Assembly: GCA_002449695.1 (NCBI GenBank)
Contig: DJXI01000024.1
Span: 54,814-118,813 of the forward strand
Direction of reading: 5' to 3'
DNA: 64,000 nucleotides
Source of the DNA: Verrucomicrobia bacterium UBA7008
GTDB taxonomy: Bacteria; Verrucomicrobiota; Kiritimatiellia; RFP12; UBA1067
Shown here one piece after another: positions 8,701 to 15,371 of this stretch. The notes below the pieces were generated by a model. That model was given only the letters and a program-made list of their open reading frames with translations, did not search any database and was not told the DNA's origin. The position numbers and the translations under genes are program-made. Position 1 is the first letter of the stretch, and every line of letters begins with the position of its first letter.

Positions 8701-9564
8701 CAGGTGGTGCGGCTGGAATCCCTGAAGCGCGACAGGGTTTTCCGTCTGGCCGCGCAGATCCTCCGTCGTCACGCGCCACGTCGTCGTCAGCTCGGCCTTC
8801 TTTTCGTCGTACTTCCAGTCGACGCGGGTCGACCGGATGACGGCCGTCGCATACGGCGCGAGCTTTTCGAACGACGCCTCGTCGGGCAGAAGGCCGATGG
8901 CGATCCACTCGCCGTCCGCGCGCTTTCCGCGCCACACGCCGTACCGCTCGTCGCCGACCGCGATCAGCTCGCCCCCGCCCTTCGCGCGGCGGCGTGGCTC
9001 CGCCTCGCCTTTACTGTCGATTGAAATCTTGAGCGCGACGCCCTTCGATTCGATCCAGGTGAACGGCGAGCCGTGCACGAGCGTCGTCCGAAGGCTCGCG
9101 TCGCCGTCGCGCAGCACCATCTCCACGTCCCAGTCGTGCCAGTCGTCCACTTCCGTCGCCTCGGGCTTGAAGTCGCCGACGGCGGAGACGACGAGCGCCG
9201 AGCGCTCCTTCATTTCCGTGCCGTCATCGATCCAGTACGAGGGGAAGGCGACGCGCACGCCGTCCGGGTCGATGCGCACTTTCGCGGGATAGCTCCAGAG
9301 GTTGCCCGTCCAGCGGCTGACGAGCGCATCCGTCCACCAGTCGTTCGTCGGGATCGGGTCGCCCGTGCGGCGCTCGGTCAAGTAGAGCGGACGCGTCTGC
9401 ATGATGCGGCTCTGGTCGCCCCAATGGCGCGTCGAGCGCGCGAGCCGCCACGGCGCGTAGGATGCGTAGCTGCCGCCGCCGCACGTGACGATCTCCTGCG
9501 CGCCGACCGTGAAAACAGCGGCTGCGCCCAGCGCCGCCGCGGCGCATTTGATACGGATGTTCAT
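5788..9564 (-). CDS. Secreted GH81 endo-beta-1,3-glucanase with two F5/8C domains
   Basis: A 1258-residue protein with a signal peptide (CAAAALGAAAVFTVGAQE). The GH81 core begins at PIPTNDWWTDAL. The family blocks FNDHHFHYGYF (near residue 465, catalytic aspartate region) and GNGQESTSEAMQGWGG (near 535, catalytic glutamates) are intact. The C-terminal third holds an F5/8C (discoidin, CBM32-like) domain at about residues 825-950, an Ig-like stretch, and a second F5/8C domain at about 1130-1258. GH81 enzymes cleave laminarin-type beta-1,3-glucans internally. The ATG at 9564 follows AGGAGG. Two heptamer minisatellites are inserted in frame, at residues 335-371 and 799-817. No clear promoter lies directly upstream, so it may be read through from the gene that ends at 9680. 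Confidence 0.93.
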   Translation of the reverse strand: MNIRIKCAAAALGAAAVFTVGAQEIVTCGGGSYASYAPWRLARSTRHWGDQSRIMQTRPLYLTERRTGDPIPTNDWWTDALVSRWTGNLWSYPAKVRIDPDGVRVAFPSYWIDDGTEMKERSALVVSAVGDFKPEATEVDDWHDWDVEMVLRDGDASLRTTLVHGSPFTWIESKGVALKISIDSKGEAEPRRRAKGGGELIAVGDERYGVWRGKRADGEWIAIGLLPDEASFEKLAPYATAVIRSTRVDWKYDEKKAELTTTWRVTTEDLRGQTENPVALQGFQPHHLKRTKVGFQTLDGLVWQTPRGQQRVAAGNSLSITYSFPGMLPYWAAPGELRVENGELRVENGESRVGKKTSGRNSQLSTFNSQLFKDLLADYAARGSFGGDTYWGGKGLLQMAFAMMGAREIGDGKTFRDAHAKLRAKFEDWLTWTPGEERFFFSYVPRWGGLVGEGTSYDSDAFNDHHFHYGYFTYAGALLCLVDDDFKAKFGPMLTLIARDYANWDRAETRFPFFRTFDPWAGHSFAGGVGDGGGNGQESTSEAMQGWGGLYLLGLALGDDAMRDAAIFGYVSEARGVAEYWFDRDRENIDYTKFKHPYNSNLTCHGVGWWTYFSGDPVWMHSIQWLPNTPALDYLSEDLKFAKWDWEQMWATKEIGGWFEKGRTRDGHETNPVGNESLGNVLLSYLQRHDPQQAADIFDRLRAKKMGAAVNADTGHMTYWATHSHLTWGELDFGVRADYPCARAFLKNGRRTLMVYNAAEVPRTVTFFDAVTHAAVGMVAAAPRRLTVQQADGKILTTPNSTLNSPFSTLNSQLSTLVPAGVMLPDLARGRPTKVSSQENGALAGANMTDGDDTTRWGSAHDETELTAAVDLGEEVALYGVELKWENAYAARFLVQASMDGASWKTLGGERNGFEGVQKLPLNGEKARWVRVKGLEKATQYGISLFRFSVYGRPQGATGALGLKIDADRAVLKEGVPCAVTASLWMGGDRFKPVEPEWSSADGVFGARGFTPTTNGFATVTAQSGRLAVTKRLPVEEALCVSTFAFTPTNAVAIAGEGVKIGLAATDQFGAAMKTKGLRLDIFTADGKKVKTSDYLKKGGLFVATQPGDYTLTAAVDGVTATCTIAARARGDVNLARLATVTASGEENGGLKPAFAADGSMKTRWSSRHRDGEWIQFDFGREREVSKIAIDWENARAEAYTVELSRDGATWSTVATVTHNEGGRQTHHWNRQKARCLRLTGVTRNTGYGISIFETDIR
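7114..7168. repeat. In-frame minisatellite before the first F5/8C domain of GH81
   Basis: AACTCTC-type heptamers on the coding strand give NSTLNSPFSTLNSQLSTL repeats. They lie between the catalytic region and the first F5/8C domain. Confidence 0.9.
8451..8559. repeat. Inverted pair of heptamer arrays inside GH81
   Basis: On the coding strand a GAGAGTT/GAGAATG array (8504-8559; peptide ELRVENGELRVENGESRV) is followed by about 20 nt of other sequence. An AACTCTC array (8451-8484; peptide NSQLSTFNSQL) comes next. The arrays are reverse complements and could pair as a long hairpin. The reading frame stays open through both. Confidence 0.9.
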
Positions 9565-9679
9565 CACCTCTTCACCTCCTCTGGCATCAATCGATCAAAA
9601 GAGACCGCGGCACCGCACGAAAAGGATGAGAGAGAGAATCCTTCACGCACAGTGCCACGGACTTAAAACGCGGCCGCGC

Positions 9680-11704
9680 TTAGCGGAACACGAGAACGAG
9701 ACCGGGCGAGAGAACCTCCACGGTGCCGTTCGTGAAACCGGTCGGCAGCGTTTCACCTGTATATGTCCCTTTCGCGATCACCTCGCCGTTGACCGTCAGC
9801 GCGTTGGCCGGGACCTTGAGCGTGTGGTCGTTCAGATCGATCACCGCGCCCGTTCCTTCCACCGTCAGCGAATCAAGCTTCACATTCTCCGTCAGCTTGA
9901 CCCGCGCCCCGTCCTTGACCGTCCAGGCCCCGGAGGCATCCGCAGGGAGGGAGTCCCAGAGAGTCAGCGTTACAACATTCATTTCAACTGAAACTTCACC
10001 GTCGCCATAGTCAAATGTTCCCGCTTCCTTGTCCGTGGCGACCGTGCGCTTGAAATTTGCCGCGTAATCGGTTGCGTCGATCTGAACGCCATTGTGCAGA
10101 ATCTTCTTGGCCGTCTGGCACTTGAAGAAATCATCGAAAGCGTCAAGCTGAGAGTCATTGCAACGGCAGGTATAGGACGAAGCACGATAAATGGTTCCGT
10201 TTCCGCTTTCCGAAACGAAGTTGAGCGGCGTGGCATTGTCACCGTAGAAGCCATAAGATGCCTGATTCATCATGTTCTTGCGCCTGTTCACAACAGCAGA
10301 GTTGACAACCTGAAGCGTACCGTAGAGCATCGTGCTCGACGTCAAGACGGCATTCTTCACCTTTTTGTTATCCAGACGCAGTTCGCCAGCCGTCGTATAG
10401 TCACTTGCAAAAAGGACACTGTCGGTGGACGCCGGAAGGTTCACGGGCTCGTTGCTCCCCACCCACGCACCATCCTTGTAGATGTAGTCATAATCGCTTG
10501 CGACAAAGCTATCTGCCTTAAATGCAGCGACTGCTCCGTTCGTCACGATCGCGAATGCATAATTATAAACGGTGTCTTCCGTCAATCCCGTAAGGGACTT
10601 GGTATATGCATCATCTGATTCCGTCACTTCAGTGCCGACAGAAAGAATGTTAGCCTCTGTAATTGCATCCGTTCCATATGCCATATAGACGGAATACGCG
10701 CCTTCACCTGCCTGCGCGAGCGTGGCCGAAACAGTCGCGCCGCTCGCCGTCCTGTCGCTCACCGTCAGCATTCCAACCTTCCAGTCCGTCGCAGGCGTGA
10801 GATACACCTTTGACGCCGCATGAACCGTCTCGCTTGGATCTATCACCGTCGTTGCCTCAACAGTAAACAAATCTGCGAAGGTCTCGGCCGTCAACACCTT
10901 ACCTTTGTATTTGATCTTGCCGCTGAAGCAACTGGCGAAAACGGCACTCGGCGCATACGCGAACGTAAACGAACCCGTCCATCCTTCAGCGATGTCAATG
11001 GTTCCGGCTGCATTGTAGTAGCCACCCCAGTTCGTATCCCATGTGACAAGCGAACCGGCCTTCCAGGAAATAGGGATATCGGCCGCCGAAAAAAGCTTGC
11101 ACGTCCACGTAATGTCTTGATCGAAAGTCGCCGTTTCGGCAGTAGCAGACAGTTCGACATTCAGACCCGTTGCGGTAAACTTCGTAAATTTTTCCGTACC
11201 GGTATGAACATAATTGTTGGCGCTCGTCTTTTCATATGTCGCCGTCGCATCAAGAGTAATGTTCGCGTCCGAAATATCCGTCCGCGCAATCAGCGTCCCG
11301 CCGTTCTGGACATTGAAGCTCGGCCACGTATGCGTACCCGAGCAGAGGCCGGTATCAAATGTGCCACCATCGATCGTCACCGAGCCTTCATCACCATACC
11401 ACCAGCTGGCAACGGTCTGCACCAGTTTCGCGCCATCTGAAATCGTGAGCGATTCCGTGCCATTGATACGCGGATCCTCTGCGTTGTATTTGACTACGAC
11501 TCCCGCACCGGAAATCACGACCGCTTCGCCGGAGTTTTCGACGGACAAAGGAATTCGCGATGGTGCAGCATCAGTAGACGAAACCTTCCAGTTCGCCAAA
11601 TCTTTCCATGACTCGCCATCACCTCCGCCCGTCCATGTGATGGTGTCGGCCCACAGACTTGTGGTTGCGACGGCGACAAGCGCGGCGAGTAAGATTCTTT
11701 TCAT
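9680..11704 (-). CDS. Secreted beta-rich surface protein of unknown function
   Basis: A 674-residue protein with a clear signal peptide (KRILLAALVAVATTSLWA). The mature N-terminus, DTITWTGGGDGESWKDLANW, resembles the first repeat of autotransporter-type and verrucomicrobial surface proteins. The body is rich in short beta-strand phrases (SLTISDGAKLVQT, SVTIDGGTFD, SLTVEGTGAVIDLNDHTLKV), which suggests a beta-helix or beta-solenoid. No catalytic motif, outer-membrane barrel or sorting signal is visible; it ends in GLVLVFR. The base composition is less GC-rich than neighbouring genes, with many AT-ending codons, so recent transfer or fast evolution is possible. It shares the site-2 promoter type with GH3. 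With GH81 112 bp downstream it may form one transcript. A glycan-binding or surface-layer role is inference. Confidence 0.7.
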   Translation of the reverse strand: MKRILLAALVAVATTSLWADTITWTGGGDGESWKDLANWKVSSTDAAPSRIPLSVENSGEAVVISGAGVVVKYNAEDPRINGTESLTISDGAKLVQTVASWWYGDEGSVTIDGGTFDTGLCSGTHTWPSFNVQNGGTLIARTDISDANITLDATATYEKTSANNYVHTGTEKFTKFTATGLNVELSATAETATFDQDITWTCKLFSAADIPISWKAGSLVTWDTNWGGYYNAAGTIDIAEGWTGSFTFAYAPSAVFASCFSGKIKYKGKVLTAETFADLFTVEATTVIDPSETVHAASKVYLTPATDWKVGMLTVSDRTASGATVSATLAQAGEGAYSVYMAYGTDAITEANILSVGTEVTESDDAYTKSLTGLTEDTVYNYAFAIVTNGAVAAFKADSFVASDYDYIYKDGAWVGSNEPVNLPASTDSVLFASDYTTAGELRLDNKKVKNAVLTSSTMLYGTLQVVNSAVVNRRKNMMNQASYGFYGDNATPLNFVSESGNGTIYRASSYTCRCNDSQLDAFDDFFKCQTAKKILHNGVQIDATDYAANFKRTVATDKEAGTFDYGDGEVSVEMNVVTLTLWDSLPADASGAWTVKDGARVKLTENVKLDSLTVEGTGAVIDLNDHTLKVPANALTVNGEVIAKGTYTGETLPTGFTNGTVEVLSPGLVLVFR

Positions 11705-11806
11705 GTTGTTGCTTCCTTTCTCCTTTTCGGATAGTTGGTAGAGAAACTGTTTGAAGGTGTTCTTGATTGAGAGATTGAGAGATTTTCCTTAGATCAAGTT
11801 TCCAAT

Positions 11807-11869
11807 ATTATATCATTTCACCCAACTCAACACGGAGCCTTTCGCGCACCTAAAACATGACCGTTTGCG
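11807..11869 (-). promoter_or_regulatory. Promoter of the secreted beta-rich protein with site 2
   Basis: The -10 TATAAT (11807-11812) lies in AAATGATATAAT. Site 2 (AAACATGACCGTTTGCG on the + strand, 11853-11869) begins exactly 40 bp upstream of it. Confidence 0.65.
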
Positions 11870-11882
11870 CACCCCTTCTACC
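11869..11882. repeat. 14-bp direct repeat A, left copy
   Basis: GCACCCCTTCTACC occurs here and identically at 13116-13129, on either side of the orphan gene at 12008-12976. Confidence 0.75.
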
Positions 11883-12007
11883 AAGCTCCCGCACCCCGCC
11901 AAGATCGACTTCCGATCAGAAATCTTCTTTCCTGACCAACCTTCGGCTCTTCTAACCAACCTTCGGCCCTTCAGCGATCGCCGATCCCCTGCTCTCGCCC
12001 CCAAAAC
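11883..12007. other. Noncoding spacer with a 20-bp tandem repeat
   Basis: No coding signal is seen. CTRACCAACCTTCGGCYCTT-type units occur twice in tandem (about 11932-11971). The stretch lies downstream of the orphan gene and upstream of the 11704 promoter. Confidence 0.6.
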
Positions 12008-12976
12008 TCAACGCCCCACCAACCTCCAGCTTCGTTTATGAGAATTCAATGCGGAAAATTCTTGTCTGATTTTCTCACGCTTCTTGTCGCGTCGCTTCTT
12101 CACCCGTTTCACCATCTGGTCGGCCATCCGGCCCGGCCGCGCGGTGCATCTTGGCGGATCGAGAAAAACGGTTTCGGGCGACAGTTGATAGTCGACATCG
12201 GCGAATAGCTGCGAAAACGTCCTGGACGGCGCACCGAGCAGCGCCGCCACCTTCTCGTCCAGCGGCTCCTCCAGCAGGCGCGACGTCGGCACGGGGTCGT
12301 GCGTCTGCGTCAGCTGCCGCAGGCGAGTCGCCAGCGCCTTGTAGCGCATGAGCGTCTTGTATTTCGGCGCGAGTTCGGGCAGGCACAGCCGCAGCCAGCC
12401 GCGAATGCCGCCGTTTCGTCCGACAACATTCCCGTATTCGTCGAATTTGAGGCAGCTGTCAACGTGGCAGGCGAGCGTATCGAGGAGACCGCCCAGGCGG
12501 ATGGCATCTGCGCGCGAGTTCGTGCGGCGATCCCATGCCGCGCGGATTTCGTCCGCCGTGGGCATGGGCGCGTCCATTTCGCGTCGGGTCACTTTGCGCC
12601 GTTCAAGGGCGAGTTGGCGGCGTCGCGCGCGTTCCCGCTCGTAATAGACGGGACGGCGGAGACTGCGCAGATCGCGCATCAGTTCGCGCTTCATTCGGTC
12701 CCGCTCGACGGGATCGGTGATTTTGCGCACCGTGTCGCGCAGCGCCAGCCCGATATCCGTTGCGAGGCACACGCCCAGGACGATCGGGTTGAAGGTCGAG
12801 TCGAAGCACCAGCCTGCCTCCCGCCCGTCCGCGCCCTTCCTGCCGGTCCCCCGCGGATAATAGGTATGGATATCCAGATAGGTGCCGGAATAACTTTGCG
12901 CGTCACTCCGCGACCAGCCATACTGCGCGGCATACCAATAGGCCGAATGTTGATATGTTCTCGACTCTTTTTTCAT
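12008..12976 (-). CDS. Orphan hypothetical protein, basic C-terminus
   Basis: A 322-residue protein not recognised as any family. It begins aromatic-rich (TYQHSAYWYAAQYGWS, YLDIHTYYPRG) and has one moderately hydrophobic stretch (FNPIVLGVCLATDIGLAL). A very basic segment follows (ERERARRRQLALERRKVTRRE), then a helical block (GGIRGWLRLCLPELAPKYKT) and a basic tail (VKRVKKRRDKKREKIRQE). The basic character suggests nucleic-acid binding, but this is inference. The ATG at 12976 has AAAGGAGGG 8-9 nt upstream. In-frame codons continue upstream through a repeat array but are judged to be leader. The gene is flanked by two sets of direct repeats and preceded by tandem 21-23 bp repeats, so it may be part of a mobile or duplicated unit. 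Confidence 0.6.
   Translation of the reverse strand: MKKESRTYQHSAYWYAAQYGWSRSDAQSYSGTYLDIHTYYPRGTGRKGADGREAGWCFDSTFNPIVLGVCLATDIGLALRDTVRKITDPVERDRMKRELMRDLRSLRRPVYYERERARRRQLALERRKVTRREMDAPMPTADEIRAAWDRRTNSRADAIRLGGLLDTLACHVDSCLKFDEYGNVVGRNGGIRGWLRLCLPELAPKYKTLMRYKALATRLRQLTQTHDPVPTSRLLEEPLDEKVAALLGAPSRTFSQLFADVDYQLSPETVFLDPPRCTARPGRMADQMVKRVKKRRDKKREKIRQEFSALNSHKRSWRLVGR
12038..12063. repeat. Direct repeat B, left copy
   Basis: A 26-nt segment (ATGAGAATTC, A/T, ATGCGGAAA core) inside the 3' end of the orphan gene. It matches 13156-13180 with one mismatch and one missing A. Confidence 0.75.
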
Positions 12977-13092
12977 GACTTGACCCTCCTTTCGCCTTGA
13001 ATTGACGTTCCCTTTGTCTTGAATGGACGTTTCATTCGCTGAATTGGAGCTCCTTTCACGACGGATTGGATGCTCCTTTCGCCACGGATTGA
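12977..13092. repeat. Tandem 21-23 bp repeats in the orphan gene leader
   Basis: Five degenerate units lie directly upstream of the ATG at 12976. On the coding strand a typical unit is AATCCGTCGTGAAAGGAGC. Three of the five carry an AAAGGAG ribosome-site core, and the last one is the site used by the gene. Unit lengths are 23, 22, 21, 21 and 22 nt. Confidence 0.75.
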
Positions 13093-13115
13093 CGCACCTC
13101 TCGCCGAGACAAGCG

Positions 13116-13129
13116 GCACCCCTTCTACC
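13116..13129. repeat. 14-bp direct repeat A, right copy
   Basis: Identical to 11869-11882 and located near the predicted 5' end of the orphan gene transcript. Confidence 0.75.
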
Positions 13130-13142
13130 CGCGGACAAGAAC

Positions 13143-13157
13143 AGTATATCATAAAAT
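13143..13157 (-). promoter_or_regulatory. Predicted promoter of the orphan gene
   Basis: The minus strand reads TTTTATGATATACT. This extended -10 predicts a start near 13136 and a 160-nt leader holding the tandem repeats. Confidence 0.6.
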
Positions 13158-13180
13158 GAGAATTCTATGCGGAAATTCTT
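13156..13180. repeat. Direct repeat B, right copy
   Basis: A near copy of the 3' end of the orphan gene (12038-12063), immediately upstream of that gene's own promoter. It could be the residue of a second gene copy. Confidence 0.7.
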
Positions 13181-13461
13181 AAAAGCATTTCTAACACCCA
13201 TTTCTGGTGTTTCTTGTCAGTATTGATACTTTCCTGTCGTTGATCTCGTCGCGGCAAAAGCCATGTGCCGAATTCGCAACATACTGCATCCGCCGTGGAC
13301 CGAATCAGGCAATGCCGAATCCGGCGCGCGTCAAAATCGCCGCGCGCCTATCGAGCCCCACGCACGCTTCATCAGCCGCGCACAGAATTCATCGTATGCT
13401 GAATCCGCCACTGCTGAATCCGCCACTGCCGAACCAGCCGCGAACCGAATCCGCCGCGCGC
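13181..13461. repeat. Intergenic region with GGCGGATTC-type repeats
   Basis: No gene is supported here. On the minus strand about seven degenerate copies of GGCGGATTCAG are scattered between 13290 and 13465. Two are exact (TGCTGAATCCGCCAC on the + strand, about 13396-13427). The stretch lies downstream of the clan GH-A enzyme gene. Confidence 0.6.
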
Positions 13462-15261
13462 CTAGTCCGCCGTGTAGATGATCTCGTCAAGGTAAAAAAC
13501 GACCGGATCGCCCGAGGACGCCAGCGAAAAGCCGAAGCCCGTCTTGATCTGCGAAAGATCCTTGCCGTCGAGCGGAATGCGGTAGCGCGTCCACTCCTTC
13601 TTCAGCGTCACCGCCAGTTTCGCCTCGGCGCTGTCGCCGTGCGGCTTGTCCTTCAGCCCGCCCACGAAGAAATCGACCTTTTCGCCGCCCCTCTCGCCGC
13701 GCGCCCGGAAGACAAGCGTCGTCGCCTGCGCCAGGTTGCGCCCGCCCGGCTTCTCGCCCCAGTCGTTCGCCGGATCCTGCCAGAAGATGCCCGCCCAGCC
13801 GATGTGGTCGGTGTATTCAACGCGCAGACACGTCTCGCCCGCGAACGGCCGGTCGGCGCACCGCTCGTCCACCTTCAGCGCGCGCGTGTTGCCCATGTAG
13901 CCCGACGGCACCCACGGGCCGCGCGCCGCGCCCGCATCCGCGTCCGACAGCACGGCGACCGGCATCGGCACCGGCTTGCGTGCGCGCCGGGGCGTCGCGC
14001 CCTCGCCCTTCAGCGGCACGTTCGCGCACGCCGCATGGCCCTTGCCGTCGAACACGTAGCAGTACAGCCGGTAGACGCCGCCGCCCGGCAGCCGGAACGT
14101 CACGTTCGCCGTCCCCTGCCCCTCGAGGATCGCCCCGTCCCAGCCTTCGGGCATCGCGAGCCCCGTGCCGATCGTGTCGTAGTCGCCCGTGTCGCTGAGC
14201 AGCACCCACGAGTAGGTCAGCGCGTCGCCGTCGGGATCGTGCGCGCGGCATTCCGCCCGCCCCGTCAGGCCGCCCGCGACGTCCAGCGGCTCCAGCACCG
14301 GGCAGCGGTTGCGCACCTTGACCCGGCCCCACGCCTCCTGCACCGCCTGCGCGCTCGCCAGCACCGACAGGTCCGGCAGCAGCATCCCGTGCCACGTCGG
14401 CGTCGCCTCCACCTTCCAGCCCCACGTGAACGCATACGAGCCGAGGCACATCTTTCCCTTCTCGGCGGCGATGCCCCGCGCGTAGCTGTCGGCGAAGAAC
14501 GCGCCCTTCTCCGTCGACGTCTGCTCCAGCGGAATGCCGTTCGCGTCCTTCGGCCCCTCCCAGCTGCCGCGCGCGCCGAACTCGGTGACGAGATACGGCC
14601 GCGTCATCCCCGCCGCGCGCCACCGCGCGCCCAGCGTCGGGCAGCCGCCGTAGCTGTTGATGCCGAGGAAGTCCAGATGGGGCGCCAGCGTCTTGAACTC
14701 CGCCAGCGTCTCGTCGGGGATCTCCGCCACGACGGTGCAGACGGGATGGTGCGGATCGAGCGCCTTCACCTTCTCCGCCAGCCGGTCGATGAACGCCCAC
14801 ATCTCCTTGCGGTGCGGATTGTTCATCTCCATCTCGTTGCCGAGCGCCCAGCACAGGAGCGCCGGGTCGTCCCTGAACTTCGCGACCGCCGCCGTCACCT
14901 CCGCCTCGGTCCGCGCGAGCGCCGCCGCGTCGGTGTAGTCGAAGCCGTGCTCGGCGTGCCCCAGCCAAAAGCCCGCCATCACCGTGAGGCCGTATTTCCG
15001 CGCCTCGGCGAAGTCCGCGTCCAGGCGGTCCGCGCCCCACGTCCGGAACGAGTTGCCGCCCATCTTCGCCAGCAGCTTTTTCGACGCGCCGCCGCCCGCG
15101 CCGCAGACGAAATAGGGCTGGCCGTTGCGCACCAGCCGCCACGCGCCCGGCCGGCCGTCGACCGTCACGACCGAAGGCGCGGCCGCGACCGCGCCCGGCG
15201 CCACGCAGGCGGCGCACGTCAGAACCGAAAGGAGACGGACAAAAAGGGAATGTGTGTTCAT
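13462..15261 (-). CDS. Secreted clan GH-A glycoside hydrolase with C-terminal carbohydrate-binding-like domain
   Basis: A 599-residue protein with a signal peptide (FVRLLSVLTCAACVAPGAVA). A TIM-barrel domain fills residues 30-330. The acid/base glutamate is likely in LLCWALGNEMEMN (near 145) and the nucleophile in PYLVTEFGARG (near 230), the layout of GH2-C or related clan GH-A enzymes. A middle Ig/PKD-like part (CRAHDPDGDALTYSWVLLSD) and a C-terminal jelly-roll domain (CLRVEYTDHIGWAGIFW to FYLDEIIYTAD), like CBM11/CIA30-type modules, follow. The exact family is unresolved. With GH81 nearby, a beta-glucan role is possible. The ATG at 15261 is 2 nt from the predicted transcription start. Its promoter is the only one with both regulatory sites, and it faces the XylR-type regulator. 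Confidence 0.75.
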   Translation of the reverse strand: MNTHSLFVRLLSVLTCAACVAPGAVAAAPSVVTVDGRPGAWRLVRNGQPYFVCGAGGGASKKLLAKMGGNSFRTWGADRLDADFAEARKYGLTVMAGFWLGHAEHGFDYTDAAALARTEAEVTAAVAKFRDDPALLCWALGNEMEMNNPHRKEMWAFIDRLAEKVKALDPHHPVCTVVAEIPDETLAEFKTLAPHLDFLGINSYGGCPTLGARWRAAGMTRPYLVTEFGARGSWEGPKDANGIPLEQTSTEKGAFFADSYARGIAAEKGKMCLGSYAFTWGWKVEATPTWHGMLLPDLSVLASAQAVQEAWGRVKVRNRCPVLEPLDVAGGLTGRAECRAHDPDGDALTYSWVLLSDTGDYDTIGTGLAMPEGWDGAILEGQGTANVTFRLPGGGVYRLYCYVFDGKGHAACANVPLKGEGATPRRARKPVPMPVAVLSDADAGAARGPWVPSGYMGNTRALKVDERCADRPFAGETCLRVEYTDHIGWAGIFWQDPANDWGEKPGGRNLAQATTLVFRARGERGGEKVDFFVGGLKDKPHGDSAEAKLAVTLKKEWTRYRIPLDGKDLSQIKTGFGFSLASSGDPVVFYLDEIIYTAD

Positions 15262-15269
15262 CAACGAAT

Positions 15270-15332
15270 AGTCTATCATATTTTCGCGTCGGCGACCTAC
15301 CCGATCGCGCGCCAAAAAGATGACCTTTTGCG
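15270..15332 (-). promoter_or_regulatory. Dual-site promoter of the clan GH-A gene
   Basis: The -10 TAGACT is at 15270-15275. Site 1 (ACCCGATCGCGC, 15299-15310) starts 23 bp upstream. Site 2 (AAAGATGACCTTTTGCG, 15316-15332) starts exactly 40 bp upstream. The same interval is also the upstream region of the divergent regulator gene. Confidence 0.65.
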
Positions 15333-15357
15333 CTTGACCGCGCGGACGCAAATAGAG

Positions 15358-15363
15358 TAAAAT
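15358..15363 (+). promoter_or_regulatory. Predicted promoter -10 of the XylR-type regulator
   Basis: TAAAAT ends 8 nt before the ATG at 15372, giving a near-leaderless start at about 15370. Site 2 would lie roughly 30-45 bp upstream, so autoregulation is possible. Confidence 0.45.
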
Positions 15364-15371
15364 ACCGAGCG

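Noticed and set aside
12977..13092. CRISPR-like tandem repeats
   Set aside because: Units of 21-23 bp are directly adjacent with no unique spacers and contain ribosome-site cores; no cas genes are present.
11869..13129. Attachment-site or insertion-sequence boundary
   Set aside because: The 14-bp repeats flank no integrase or transposase, have no terminal inverted repeats and lie inside regulatory sequence. Kept only as a repeat finding.
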